19,759 bases of DNA, from NCBI GenBank assembly GCA_018303045.1, contig JAGVYX010000004.1, positions 1 to 19,759 of the forward strand, in the 5' to 3' direction. This DNA comes from Candidatus Woesearchaeota archaeon. GTDB lineage: Archaea > Nanobdellota > Nanobdellia > Woesearchaeales > GW2011-AR9. The translations under genes and the position numbers were made by a program. The notes beneath the pieces are model-generated. The model saw only the letters and a list, made by a program, of their open reading frames with translations, made no database searches and was not told the origin of the DNA. Shown here piece after piece: positions 1 to 6,589 of this stretch; positions within the stretch are counted from its first letter, which is position 1, and each line of letters begins with the position of its first letter.

Positions 1-12
1 GCAATGAACCTC

Positions 13-1356
13 TTACATCCCTTTAGGCAACTTTCCCTGCATTTTCTTCATTACCTTATTAATATCTCCTTCTCCCTTAAACATCTTCATCAATTTTTTG
101 CTTTGCCGGTGCTGTTTAATTAATTCCCTGACTTCTCCAATGCTGACTCCAGAACCGGCGGCAATCCGATCCATTCTTTCGGCAGAAATGATCTCCGGCT
201 CTTCCAGTTCCTGTTTGGTCATGCTGTCCATAGCATAACGCCATTTTTCTAATTTGCCTTCTTGCACGTCCAACATCTCTGTAGGCAGTTTTAGCTGTCC
301 CATGCCGGGAATGAGCTCCATGATTTTTTTAAATGAGCCCATCTTCTTTAGCGATTTCATTTGGTGGTATAAATCAATTAAGTTAAATTCGCCTTTCAAA
401 AATTTGTCCTGCAATTCCTCGGCATCCTCTTCTGTAATCGCTTCCTTGGCCTTTTCCAGTAAGGATTCCAAATCGCCCATGCCAATTAATCTGCCAACAA
501 ACCTCTGAGGGTGAAATAATTCTAAATCATCAATTTTTTCTCCCACGCCGATAAACTTGATTGGCGCCTTAGTAACCGAACAGGCGGATAAGGCCCCGCC
601 GCCTTTAGCCGTGCCTTCCAATTTAGTTACAATTACTCCCGTCACCCCGCAGGCGTCATGGAAAGCCTGGGCTTGCTTCTGGGCAGCCTGCCCGATGTCG
701 GCAGAAATTACTAATAGTTTTTCCTCAGCCTGCACCGCTAGATGCAGCCGGTTTAATTCTTTAATCAATTCGTCTGATAAAGCGTCCCTTCCCGCAGTAT
801 CGATAATCACCAGATCATAATCCTTAATCCTGTTTTCCATGGCCTGGTAAATATTTATCGGATCTTTCTCGGTTTTTATGCCCAGAAAATCTACGCCTAC
901 CTGCTTAGCCAGCTGCTCTAACTGGTCATAAGCCGCTGGCCGCCAGGTATCAGTCTGCATAACGGCTACTTTCAAGCCGCGCTTCTTGTAAAATTTAGCT
1001 AATTTTCCGGCCGTAGTAGTCTTTCCGGAACCAAACAAACCTACGAGCATGATTTGAGTGGGTCTTTCAGTTATGCTTATTTCATGAGCTTCCTGGCCTA
1101 AAAAGTTTGTCAACTCTTCATAAACAATCTTGACTAACAGTTCCTTCTTGGTAATTCCAGCAGGCGCCGGCTCTTTAGCTCGCTCCTTAATCTTATTTGA
1201 AAGATCAAAAACCAGCTGGACATTAGCATCCGACTGCAATAGGGCTCGCTGCAAGTCTTTTACTAATTCGTTAATTAGCTTTTCATCTACAAATAAAGAC
1301 TGGGTTATTTTGCTTAAAGTACTTTTTAATGAGTCTCCTAACTTTTCTAAGACCAT
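13..1356 (-). CDS. srp54: Signal recognition particle GTPase SRP54
   Basis: This is the GTPase subunit of the signal recognition particle. It binds 7S RNA and signal peptides of nascent chains and delivers ribosomes to the membrane via FtsY. The 447-residue product has the family's usual length and order: N domain (about 1-95), G domain with P-loop GLFGSGKTTT at 106-115, DTAGR at 186-190 and TKLEGTAKGGG from 244, then the methionine-rich M domain (about 305-447) with the conserved GSGVS..VRELIKQ RNA-binding segment. The ATG at 1354-1356 lies 26 bp from the centre of a strong TATA box, so the mRNA is probably leaderless. The gene is monocistronic as far as the window shows, and its upstream side carries a tandem repeat array. 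I see no damage. Identification is secure. Confidence 0.97.
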   Translation of the reverse strand: MVLEKLGDSLKSTLSKITQSLFVDEKLINELVKDLQRALLQSDANVQLVFDLSNKIKERAKEPAPAGITKKELLVKIVYEELTNFLGQEAHEISITERPTQIMLVGLFGSGKTTTAGKLAKFYKKRGLKVAVMQTDTWRPAAYDQLEQLAKQVGVDFLGIKTEKDPINIYQAMENRIKDYDLVIIDTAGRDALSDELIKELNRLHLAVQAEEKLLVISADIGQAAQKQAQAFHDACGVTGVIVTKLEGTAKGGGALSACSVTKAPIKFIGVGEKIDDLELFHPQRFVGRLIGMGDLESLLEKAKEAITEEDAEELQDKFLKGEFNLIDLYHQMKSLKKMGSFKKIMELIPGMGQLKLPTEMLDVQEGKLEKWRYAMDSMTKQELEEPEIISAERMDRIAAGSGVSIGEVRELIKQHRQSKKLMKMFKGEGDINKVMKKMQGKLPKGM

Positions 1357-1375
1357 TATCTTATAAATAAAGTGA

Positions 1376-1388
1376 GTTTATATAAAGG
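1376..1388 (-). promoter_or_regulatory. TATA box of srp54
   Basis: On the minus strand the sequence reads CCTTTATATAAAC, a strong archaeal TATA box centred 26 bp from the srp54 ATG. That spacing puts transcription start at or next to the start codon. The same AACCTTTATA core occurs before leuS and before the transglutaminase gene in this window. Confidence 0.75.
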
Positions 1389-1390
1389 TT

Positions 1391-1580
1391 ATGAGAAAGT
1401 TTATGGAATTAAGCTATGAGAAAGTTTATGGAATTAAGCTATGAGAAAGTTTAGGGAATTAGGTCATGAGAAAGTTTATGGAATTAAGCTATGAGAAAGT
1501 TTAGGGAATTAGGTCATGAGAAAGTTTAGGGAATTAAGCTATGAGGCAGTTTAGGGAATTAGGTTATGGGAAAGTTTAGG
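1391..1580. repeat. 25-bp tandem repeat, seven full copies plus a partial one
   Basis: Units of exactly 25 bp start at 1391, 1416, 1441, 1466, 1491, 1516 and 1541, with a degenerate part copy from 1566. Each begins ATGAGAAAGTTTA and continues TGG or GGG, then AATTA. The tails come in two types, ending AGCT or GGTC/GGTT. There are no spacers, so this is not a CRISPR array, and 25 is not a multiple of three, so it is not a coding repeat. The array starts 3 bp upstream of the srp54 TATA element, between that promoter and the 3' end of the radical SAM gene. Confidence 0.93.
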
Positions 1581-1590
1581 AAAAGTCAGG

Positions 1591-1638
1591 GTCAGAAATA
1601 AGTTTCACTCCAATCTCAGAAATAAATTTCACCCCAAT
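1591..1638. repeat. 24-bp direct repeat, two copies, overlapping the ygiQ stop
   Basis: Two adjacent 24-bp copies (1591-1614 and 1615-1638) share CAGAAATAA.TTTCAC.CCAAT with three differences. The second copy contains the stop codon and the last residues of the minus-strand radical SAM gene. The first lies just beyond it, so the repeat looks like a local duplication of the gene's 3' end. Confidence 0.8.
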
Positions 1639-3392
1639 TCATCATTAACCCTAACTTCCGGAGACGCAGTATTCAATAAAATATTCTTCTGGTTTTTTTT
1701 CTCTCTAAACGTTCGTGGAACATAAACAAAGCCTTGAGTGAAAGTGTCTATCCCAGTATAATAAGCTGCTGTGGAAGCCGTTCCAGGAGTAGGAGTAAAT
1801 ACCTGGGTTAAATTAACATAAAGATCTTTTTCCTCGCAAAACTCCCTTAATAACCTCATTTCTTCCATAGTTGACCCGGGGTGGGCGGCTATAAAGTACG
1901 GCACTAAATTCTTATGAGTTCCCTGCTCTTGGTTTATTTTTTTATATTCCAGCAAAAAGTCTTCAAATTCTTTTCTAGAGCCTTTATTCATGCTTTTCAG
2001 AACAGTTTTAGAAATATGTTCTGGAGCAATCTTTAATCTGGAAGTGAACTGCATGATTTTTCTAAACAAGGCTTTCTGCCGCAAAATAAGATCATGCCGG
2101 ATCGCGCTGCGCAATTCCAATTCGGTTCCAAGGTATTTCTGTTGCAGCTTCTCTACTTCTTCCAGCAGAGGATATAGATCATCCCTCAATATGCGTTTAG
2201 GGCAGCCAACACAGCGCTGATCGCAATACTTTTTCTTGGTATAAACAACAACTTCTTGACCGATAATTGGAGAAAATAGATTTTCTTCCAGATCATATAA
2301 TGAACAGTAGGAGCCATACATATTCAAGGTTGGCAAGGTTAAATCATTAATTTTAACGAATCCCTGCTGATACAATGTTTCGATTTCTTTCAGAATACTT
2401 TCCTTGCTTCGCCTAGCTATTTCTTTGCCCTGCACTAAGGGAATAATACAAAAATTGCAGCTGCCCCAGCAGCCTCGTCCTAAAATTACTGACGTTTCTA
2501 ATTTAGCGACCATGCGTTCGTTTTCAACTAAATTCCTAGAATGAGGATGAAGTTTTCTAGTAAATTCAACACTATAAATAACCTCCATTTCTTTCTCCGT
2601 AAGCAATGGAGCAGCTCGATTGTGCTGGATAAATCCCTGTCCGCAAGGCTCAATAAAAGAATTTTCAGGAAGTAAATAATGAATCTTGGTTAATCTGCTA
2701 AACTGTTGTTTGTCTTTTAAACAATCTTCATAACTGGGCAATAATTTTATTTTGGGATTTATTTCTTCAGGACTAATTCGAAAAGCAGCGCCATCCAAAG
2801 CAGGCAAGTTTAATTGTTTTCTTATTTTATTAAAATTTAATTCAGAACTTTCTGTTGCTTCTATTTCCTTTAATCTTCCCAGCAATTCTAATAACGATCG
2901 TTCAGCATTGCCAAACAATAATAAGTCTGCCTTGGTGTCATTTAAAATTCCCCGGCGCAATTGGTTCTCCTTATAATCAAAATGAGTAAATCTCCTAATC
3001 GTGGCTTCTACCCCGCCTAAAACGGTCATTGCGCCTTTAAACAATTCTTTTACCTTTTGCGTATAAACCATTAAAGCTCGTTCCGGCACAAGAACATTTT
3101 CCCTTTTCCGTAACATGGGGGTATAGTTGGCGAGCATGGAATCCAGCAGTCCTGAGGTAATGCAGAAAAAATATTTTGGCCTTCCACAAGCTTGATATTC
3201 TTCATCCGTTTGCGGCTGGGCGATGATTCCCACTCGATAGCCTTTTCGATCTAATAATCTGGACAAGATGGCTACGCCGCTTAGTGGATGGTCATAATAG
3301 GGATCGCCGGCAACAAAAATTACATCGAACTGGTTAAAATGAGGGTAATATTGTTTTCCTTCTTCTAAGGATGTTGGCAGGAAGTGGTTCAT
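1629..3392 (-). CDS. ygiQ: YgiQ family radical SAM protein
   Basis: This is a radical SAM enzyme of the YgiQ (UPF0313) family, whose substrate is not established. The 587-residue product has an N-terminal segment of the family type (FDVIFVAGDPYYDHPLSGVA, about 22-41). A radical SAM cluster motif, Cys308-x3-Cys312-x2-Cys315 (RGCWGSCNFC), follows. A second cysteine group (CDQRCVGCP) lies about residue 395, and the family signature TPTPGTASTAAYYTG is near the C terminus. It is at the short end for the family; bacterial homologues can exceed 700 residues. The ATG at 3390-3392 has an AT-rich TATA-like element (3416-3428) about 28 bp upstream. The gene stands alone. Family is secure, substrate unknown. 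Confidence 0.92.
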   Translation of the reverse strand: MNHFLPTSLEEGKQYYPHFNQFDVIFVAGDPYYDHPLSGVAILSRLLDRKGYRVGIIAQPQTDEEYQACGRPKYFFCITSGLLDSMLANYTPMLRKRENVLVPERALMVYTQKVKELFKGAMTVLGGVEATIRRFTHFDYKENQLRRGILNDTKADLLLFGNAERSLLELLGRLKEIEATESSELNFNKIRKQLNLPALDGAAFRISPEEINPKIKLLPSYEDCLKDKQQFSRLTKIHYLLPENSFIEPCGQGFIQHNRAAPLLTEKEMEVIYSVEFTRKLHPHSRNLVENERMVAKLETSVILGRGCWGSCNFCIIPLVQGKEIARRSKESILKEIETLYQQGFVKINDLTLPTLNMYGSYCSLYDLEENLFSPIIGQEVVVYTKKKYCDQRCVGCPKRILRDDLYPLLEEVEKLQQKYLGTELELRSAIRHDLILRQKALFRKIMQFTSRLKIAPEHISKTVLKSMNKGSRKEFEDFLLEYKKINQEQGTHKNLVPYFIAAHPGSTMEEMRLLREFCEEKDLYVNLTQVFTPTPGTASTAAYYTGIDTFTQGFVYVPRTFREKKNQKNILLNTASPEVRVNDELG

Positions 3393-3520
3393 TTAAGGTT
3401 TAAACCGAGGCTGCTTTAAATAAATATAGAAGAAATTTTAGTGGCGCTTTTTGAGGAAAAAAGAATAATTTAATTTTCTTATTGTTACCCTAGCGCCGAT
3501 AGAGATATTTATAGCCTAGT

Positions 3521-3593
3521 ATATTGACACGTTAGTTTTGAAACAGTATCATCGATGATATTGTTGTTCCATGATTATGTTGTCGCTGTACTA
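3521..3593. repeat. Dispersed repeat, copy A (73 bp)
   Basis: From ATATTGACACGTTAG to CGCTGTACTA this stretch matches 17663-17754 in the same orientation. Only two substitutions differ, plus a 19-bp internal duplication present in the other copy. It contains a perfect 14-bp palindrome, TATCATCGATGATA (3547-3560), extendable by two or three pairs on each side. It sits in a gene-free gap downstream of the NYN gene. It could be a structured RNA, a terminator or a small non-autonomous element; the sequence does not decide. Confidence 0.85.
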
Positions 3594-3804
3594 GGAGCTA
3601 TTTTTCTCATTAGAATAGAGTTGGAACTAATATTGAATACTGCAAATAGACATTTGCGCGCAGGTGGGTGGTGGCTTTTTGTAATAAAGATAATAGATTT
3701 CTGGATTAGTAATAGAAACTAGAACTGCTCGATAACATGGTTAAGGGATCAAATCAATTTATTGAAGGATCAACTTAGGATATTAAATCTATAAAAAGAA
3801 TGAA
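3594..3804. other. Gene-free stretch with one hairpin
   Basis: No convincing gene is present. A 6-bp hairpin GCAAAT/ATTTGC with a 4-nt loop lies at 3642-3657 and is followed by G-rich sequence and a short T run (3672-3681). This could be a small RNA end or a terminator. A 30-codon open frame across it has no good start and no recognisable product. Confidence 0.4.
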
Positions 3805-4320
3805 TTATTTTTCATCATGATAATGCTCTTTTGCTTTCTTATGCGAACTGTAAGCAAACCAGTCTTCTTTGGTTATCGGATGAAAATAGTCTGCTTCTTC
3901 AATTAAAACTCTGGCGGTGGTTTCTTTTACAGCAGCAATTTCTACTCTTACTCCTTCAGATTTAAGGTGGCTGACTAAATCAACATAATCAGAATCGCCG
4001 GACATGATAATGATCGTATCCACTTTAGGCGCCAGTTGCGTCGCTTTGATGGATAAAGGAATATCCGCTGACTTATGGCACGGCACCACCGAGCCATAAT
4101 ACTTATTATACAGCCTTTCAGCCAATTTGGAAGAAATATTTTTTCCTTCCCGGAAATAAATTAACCTGTTCAGCCCCCGGCTGCTTAATAATTTTGGGAT
4201 AATCTTGTCAAAATTAATCATGGTGCTGGTGTTCCCGCTCAATTCATGAATGCTTCTTTCGATATTATTGCCATCGCAAAGAATGGCTACCGACTGATTG
4301 ACCCAAATTTCTTTTTCCAT
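3805..4320 (-). CDS. NYN domain (LabA/DUF88-like) putative nuclease
   Basis: The 171-residue protein belongs to the NYN/LabA-like group of the PIN-like fold. Members are metal-dependent RNases or nuclease-like proteins. The expected acidic motifs are visible: ILCDGNN with Asp16, HKSADIPLS with Asp86, and IMSGDSDYVDLV with Asp109 and Asp111. It is a single-domain protein; the tail (about 155-171) is Lys/His-rich and poorly conserved in character. It has no operon partner. The region downstream holds the dispersed repeat. Family is confident, RNA substrate unknown. Confidence 0.88.
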   Translation of the reverse strand: MEKEIWVNQSVAILCDGNNIERSIHELSGNTSTMINFDKIIPKLLSSRGLNRLIYFREGKNISSKLAERLYNKYYGSVVPCHKSADIPLSIKATQLAPKVDTIIIMSGDSDYVDLVSHLKSEGVRVEIAAVKETTARVLIEEADYFHPITKEDWFAYSSHKKAKEHYHDEK

Positions 4321-4442
4321 ACTTTCACTTTAAATAATTATTAGTCTTGTTAAGTAACTTATTAAAGTTTGAAGGAGTTAATAAATGTTGCTTATCATCA
4401 TTAAGAAAATCTTAATAAACTTCAATATTCTTTTAGATTATA

Positions 4443-4571
4443 ATGAAGCTTACTCGAGAACTTAAAAAGGAAGAAAAAGATGTAGTTAAGGAAGAAAAAT
4501 GGCTGTTGCAGGAAGTTCAAACTCTGGAGCAATTTCAGGCTGATATTCAAGAAATCCTTCAATTAGAGTAG
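4443..4571 (+). CDS. Possible 42-residue charged coiled-coil protein
   Basis: This short ORF runs from ATG to TAG and encodes a Glu/Lys/Gln-rich helix (begins MKLTRELKKEEKD, ends QEILQLE). A leucine-and-valine heptad-like pattern suggests a short coiled coil. A weak TATA-like CTTAATAAAC (4411-4420) is centred about 28 bp upstream, matching the leaderless layout seen elsewhere in the window. It lies alone between the NYN gene and tRNA-Arg. I do not recognise it. The lack of stops and the amphipathic pattern make it plausible but unproven. Confidence 0.45.
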   Translation: MKLTRELKKEEKDVVKEEKWLLQEVQTLEQFQADIQEILQLE

Positions 4572-4614
4572 AGAGTTAAATTAGACCTTATCTTCCTTCC
4601 AATTTTAAATAAAC

Positions 4615-4715
4615 TGGGCCTACAGGGACTTTCGTGGCAAAATTTCGAACCCTGATTTAACGGTTTCACCTGCTTGAGCCGAAGCCGTTTGTGCTGTCCA
4701 TTACACCATAGGCCC
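4615..4715 (-). tRNA. tRNA-Arg(UCG) with two introns
   Basis: The minus strand folds as a tRNA once two insertions are removed. Visible parts: 7-bp acceptor GGGCCTA/TAGGCCC, discriminator A, D arm GTGT/GCAC with loop AATGGACA (including A20, an arginine identity base), anticodon stem AACGG/CCGTT, T stem CAGGG/CCCTG. The anticodon loop is CTTCGG, then 14 nt (4665-4678), then A; removal leaves CTTCGGA with anticodon TCG (4680-4682). The T loop is TTCGAA, then 15 nt (4629-4643), then T; removal leaves the canonical TTCGAAT. The T-loop intron has a textbook bulge-helix-bulge: TTCG pairs with CGAA, flanked by 3-nt bulges AAA and AGT. The anticodon intron's motif is weaker. The mature length is 72 nt. 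CCA is not encoded. Confidence 0.88.
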
Positions 4716-4776
4716 ATCAGAAAGCAGTTTACATCGTTAGTTATTAACTTTTTGGTTAAAGATTAATAACTTCTAC

Positions 4777-4868
4777 AATAGATTCTTCAATAAGGCAATA
4801 ATAGATTCTTCAATAAGGCAATAATAAATTCTTCAATAAGGCAATAATAGATTCTTCAATAAGGCAAT
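4777..4868. repeat. 23-bp tandem repeat, four copies
   Basis: Four head-to-tail 23-bp units (4777, 4800, 4823, 4846) read AATAGATTCTTC then AATAAGGCAAT. They are identical except for one base (AATAAATT) in the third unit. No spacers. The array lies about 60 bp upstream of the tRNA-Arg gene, outside its likely promoter. Near-identity points to recent slippage or duplication. Confidence 0.93.
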
Positions 4869-5074
4869 AATTATGGAAAGGCTAACCAGCAAATAATCCA
4901 AGTTATGGCTCTGCCCGACTAATTGATGAATCTATCAGCAGTGCTGAGGTTTGTTCTACAGTTGCTGGTTTTTCTAAAATTATATGTCAAAAAAACCGCT
5001 CACCACTGGTGGAAAAATCATATTTTAAACTCATAGCTAAAATTAAGCTCTAGAACAATGTAGAGATTTTCTGT
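4869..5074. other. Non-coding stretch with inverted repeats
   Basis: No supported gene. A 9-bp perfect inverted repeat AACCAGCAA (4884-4892) / TTGCTGGTT (4962-4970) encloses a smaller hairpin TCAGC-AGT-GCTGA. A third short hairpin, CACCA/TGGTG, occurs near 5005-5015. One frame is open for about 50 codons but lacks a start codon and resembles nothing I know. Confidence 0.5.
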
Positions 5075-5857
5075 TTATGATTCCAAAAATAACAAAGCTG
5101 CCATTAATCCGATTCCAACTAATAAAGCTGAAAAATGAAACAAGGATTGTTTCCAGCCGCATTCTTGATGTAATTCAGGGATTAAAGTAGCTCCGGCAAT
5201 GTAAATAAAGCCGCCGGCGGCAAAAGGAATGCTTAGGCCCAAAAAGGCTTCTGAAGTTTCTCCTAAAATAATTCCTAATACTGCTCCTAATACAGCAGTA
5301 GCGGCAGTGGCAAAATTAACCAGCAAGGCTTTGCTTTTGCTAAAACCAGAATAAATCAACACTCCGAAATCGGCTAATTCCTGGGGCATTTCATGCAAAA
5401 TGACCGCTAAAGTAGTAGCAATGCCTGTTGGAATACTTACAAAGAAGCTAACTGCAATGATCAGGCCGTCAATGAAGTTATGTACGGCATCTCCTAAAAT
5501 ATTCATCAACCCCAGATGATGTTTGTGCGGCTGATGAACTAAGGGGTATTTCTGCGCATGATGTATTTTTTCCGGCCTGCAGATGGTGTGCATATGAATT
5601 AATTTTTCCACGGCAAAAAAAACTACTATTCCGGCCAATACTGCCAATGAAATAACAGCGGTAAACCCGTTATCTTCCACAGCCTCGGGAAGCAAATGCA
5701 ATAAAGCATCGCCAAATAAAGTTCCAGCCGATAAGCTTACTAAAATAAGAAGTATTTTACTTAAGAATTTTTCTTTTAAAGATAGAGATAGGATTCCCAT
5801 AAACGAAACCAGGGAAACCACGACCACGCTGCCAATAATCCACAAAATTAAACTCAT
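5075..5857 (-). CDS. ZIP family metal transporter
   Basis: This is an integral membrane carrier of the ZIP family, importing Zn2+, Fe2+ or related divalent metals. The 260-residue product has about eight hydrophobic segments. TM2-TM3 contain SAGTLFGDALLHLLPEA (43-59). A His-rich cytoplasmic loop (His88, 90, 99, 100, 108, 111, 113, 114) follows. TM4 carries HNFIDG (126-131) and TM5 carries HEMPQELADF (155-164), the metal-binding signatures of the family. It is transcribed divergently from a Fur-family gene 57 bp away, with a Fur-box-like palindrome in the gap. That context suggests metal-dependent control; the metal cannot be read from the sequence. Confidence 0.95.
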   Translation of the reverse strand: MSLILWIIGSVVVVSLVSFMGILSLSLKEKFLSKILLILVSLSAGTLFGDALLHLLPEAVEDNGFTAVISLAVLAGIVVFFAVEKLIHMHTICRPEKIHHAQKYPLVHQPHKHHLGLMNILGDAVHNFIDGLIIAVSFFVSIPTGIATTLAVILHEMPQELADFGVLIYSGFSKSKALLVNFATAATAVLGAVLGIILGETSEAFLGLSIPFAAGGFIYIAGATLIPELHQECGWKQSLFHFSALLVGIGLMAALLFLES

Positions 5858-5880
5858 GTTATTTCCTAATTATAAAAGAA

Positions 5881-5889
5881 TTTATAAAG
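5881..5889. promoter_or_regulatory. Single TATA box between divergent ZIP and fur-like genes
   Basis: TTTATAAAG reads as a TATA box on both strands. Its centre is 28 bp from the ZIP start codon and 30 bp from the regulator start codon. It could serve both leaderless transcripts. A second weaker candidate, TTATAAAA at 5870-5877, is only about 16 bp from the ZIP start, too close for standard spacing. Confidence 0.55.
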
Positions 5890-5894
5890 TTAAC

Positions 5895-5909
5895 TGAGAA
5901 CCATTCTCA
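5895..5909. promoter_or_regulatory. Fur-box-like operator
   Basis: TGAGAACCATTCTCA is a 15-bp near-perfect inverted repeat (arms TGAGAA/TTCTCA, 3-bp spacer). It has the 7-1-7 shape of Fur-family operators. It starts 6 bp after the TATA box and ends 5 bp before the ATG of the Fur-family gene. A bound repressor would block initiation there, and probably on the ZIP side too. Confidence 0.65.
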
Positions 5910-5914
5910 ATAAG

Positions 5915-6271
5915 ATGCGTTTAACCAAGCAAAAAATAATCTTGAACTCCGCCATCAATGCTTTTAATTCTTTTTTCTCAGCAGAAGATATTTATCAAAG
6001 AATTAAGGGAAAGAATCTTAGTTTGGCCACAGTTTATCGCTTTTTAAAGAATCTGGAAGAAAAAGGAGAAGTTCATTCTTACCTTTGCAATAACCGCAAG
6101 ATTTATTCCTGCAAGAAAGACAACCATATTCATTTTACCTGCGAGAAGTGCGGTTTAGTTAAGCATCTGACAGTTAAAACCGTTGATTTCCTTCAGGAAA
6201 TTACAGATGATAACATCTGCCATTTTCAAGTGGATGTTACGGGAATTTGCAGGGACTGCTTAAAGGATTAA
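5915..6271 (+). CDS. Fur family metal-responsive regulator
   Basis: The protein is a 118-residue Fur-family repressor. The winged helix (about 1-60) begins directly at the RLTKQK segment, so it lacks the usual extra N-terminal residues. Helix residues ATVYRFLKNLEEKGEV (38-53) match the family's recognition helix region. The dimerisation/metal domain has His71, His73 and two zinc-finger pairs, Cys76-x2-Cys79 and Cys112-x2-Cys115. Fur, Zur and PerR subgroups cannot be separated here. The divergent ZIP gene and the palindrome 5 bp before the ATG point to autoregulation and control of metal uptake. Confidence 0.93.
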   Translation: MRLTKQKIILNSAINAFNSFFSAEDIYQRIKGKNLSLATVYRFLKNLEEKGEVHSYLCNNRKIYSCKKDNHIHFTCEKCGLVKHLTVKTVDFLQEITDDNICHFQVDVTGICRDCLKD

Positions 6272-6301
6272 GAACCTCCATTCTTTCAGTTAATTCCTCA
6301 G

Positions 6302-6589
6302 GCCGTCCCACAATTCACAAAACATAAATACTTGTTTCTCGTCTATAAAATAAAACTTTATCGTCGATAAAAAAAGAGGTGCAATATGGCCTAGATAAGT
6401 TCTCATAAAAATCAAAACTGGTTGTTTCTGCTTAAAGGTTTGGATAAAGTAAAGATTGAAATGAATTTGGTAAGCATAGCATATAATTTAGGGAAGATTT
6501 GGAGGTTGAAAGGAGGGATTACTGCTTAAAGCAGAGGGTTTATTTTTTATTTGTAGATTTCAGGGTTTAGGAAAGAATTGTGGGACGGC
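6302..6589 (+). mobile_element. Internally deleted insertion sequence with 15-bp inverted ends
   Basis: The ends are perfect 15-bp inverted repeats: GCCGTCCCACAATTC at 6302-6316 and its reverse complement at 6575-6589. Inside, on the plus strand, come a TATA-like CTATAAAATAAA (about 6342-6353), a hairpin TTTATC-GTC-GATAAA (6357-6371), a Shine-Dalgarno-like GAGGTG (6376-6381), an ATG, and then a transposase C-terminal fragment. This looks like an IS that kept both termini and lost its middle. No target duplication is visible. The right end lies inside the 3' end of the neighbouring minus-strand regulator gene. Confidence 0.65.
6386..6529 (+). pseudogene. Transposase remnant (DDE type, C-terminal end)
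   Basis: ATG GCC is followed at once by TAG, after which the same frame stays open for 44 codons to TAA. The peptide includes GLDKVKIEMNLVSIAYNLGK followed by IWRLKGG. This resembles the C terminus of IS4/IS5/IS1182-type DDE transposases (GL.KV..E..L...AYN). The start context (TATA, GAGGTG, ATG) probably belongs to the original gene, joined to its tail by an internal deletion. It cannot encode an active enzyme. The family assignment is from memory of the motif and should be tested. Confidence 0.6.

Noticed and set aside
1391..1580. Possible CRISPR array
   Set aside because: Units are contiguous with no unique spacers, and no cas gene is present in the window.
4777..4868. Possible CRISPR array or iteron origin
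   Set aside because: No spacers, and no replication initiator gene nearby; simple tandem duplication is enough to explain it.
5000..5020. ACCACTGG motif shared with the hairpin cluster near 8640 as a repeat family
   Set aside because: The match is only about 8-10 bp, which is not enough to claim a repeat family from two places.
4890..5052. Open frame of about 50 codons after the 23-bp array
   Set aside because: It has no start codon and the translation resembles no known protein; inverted repeats explain part of the sequence.
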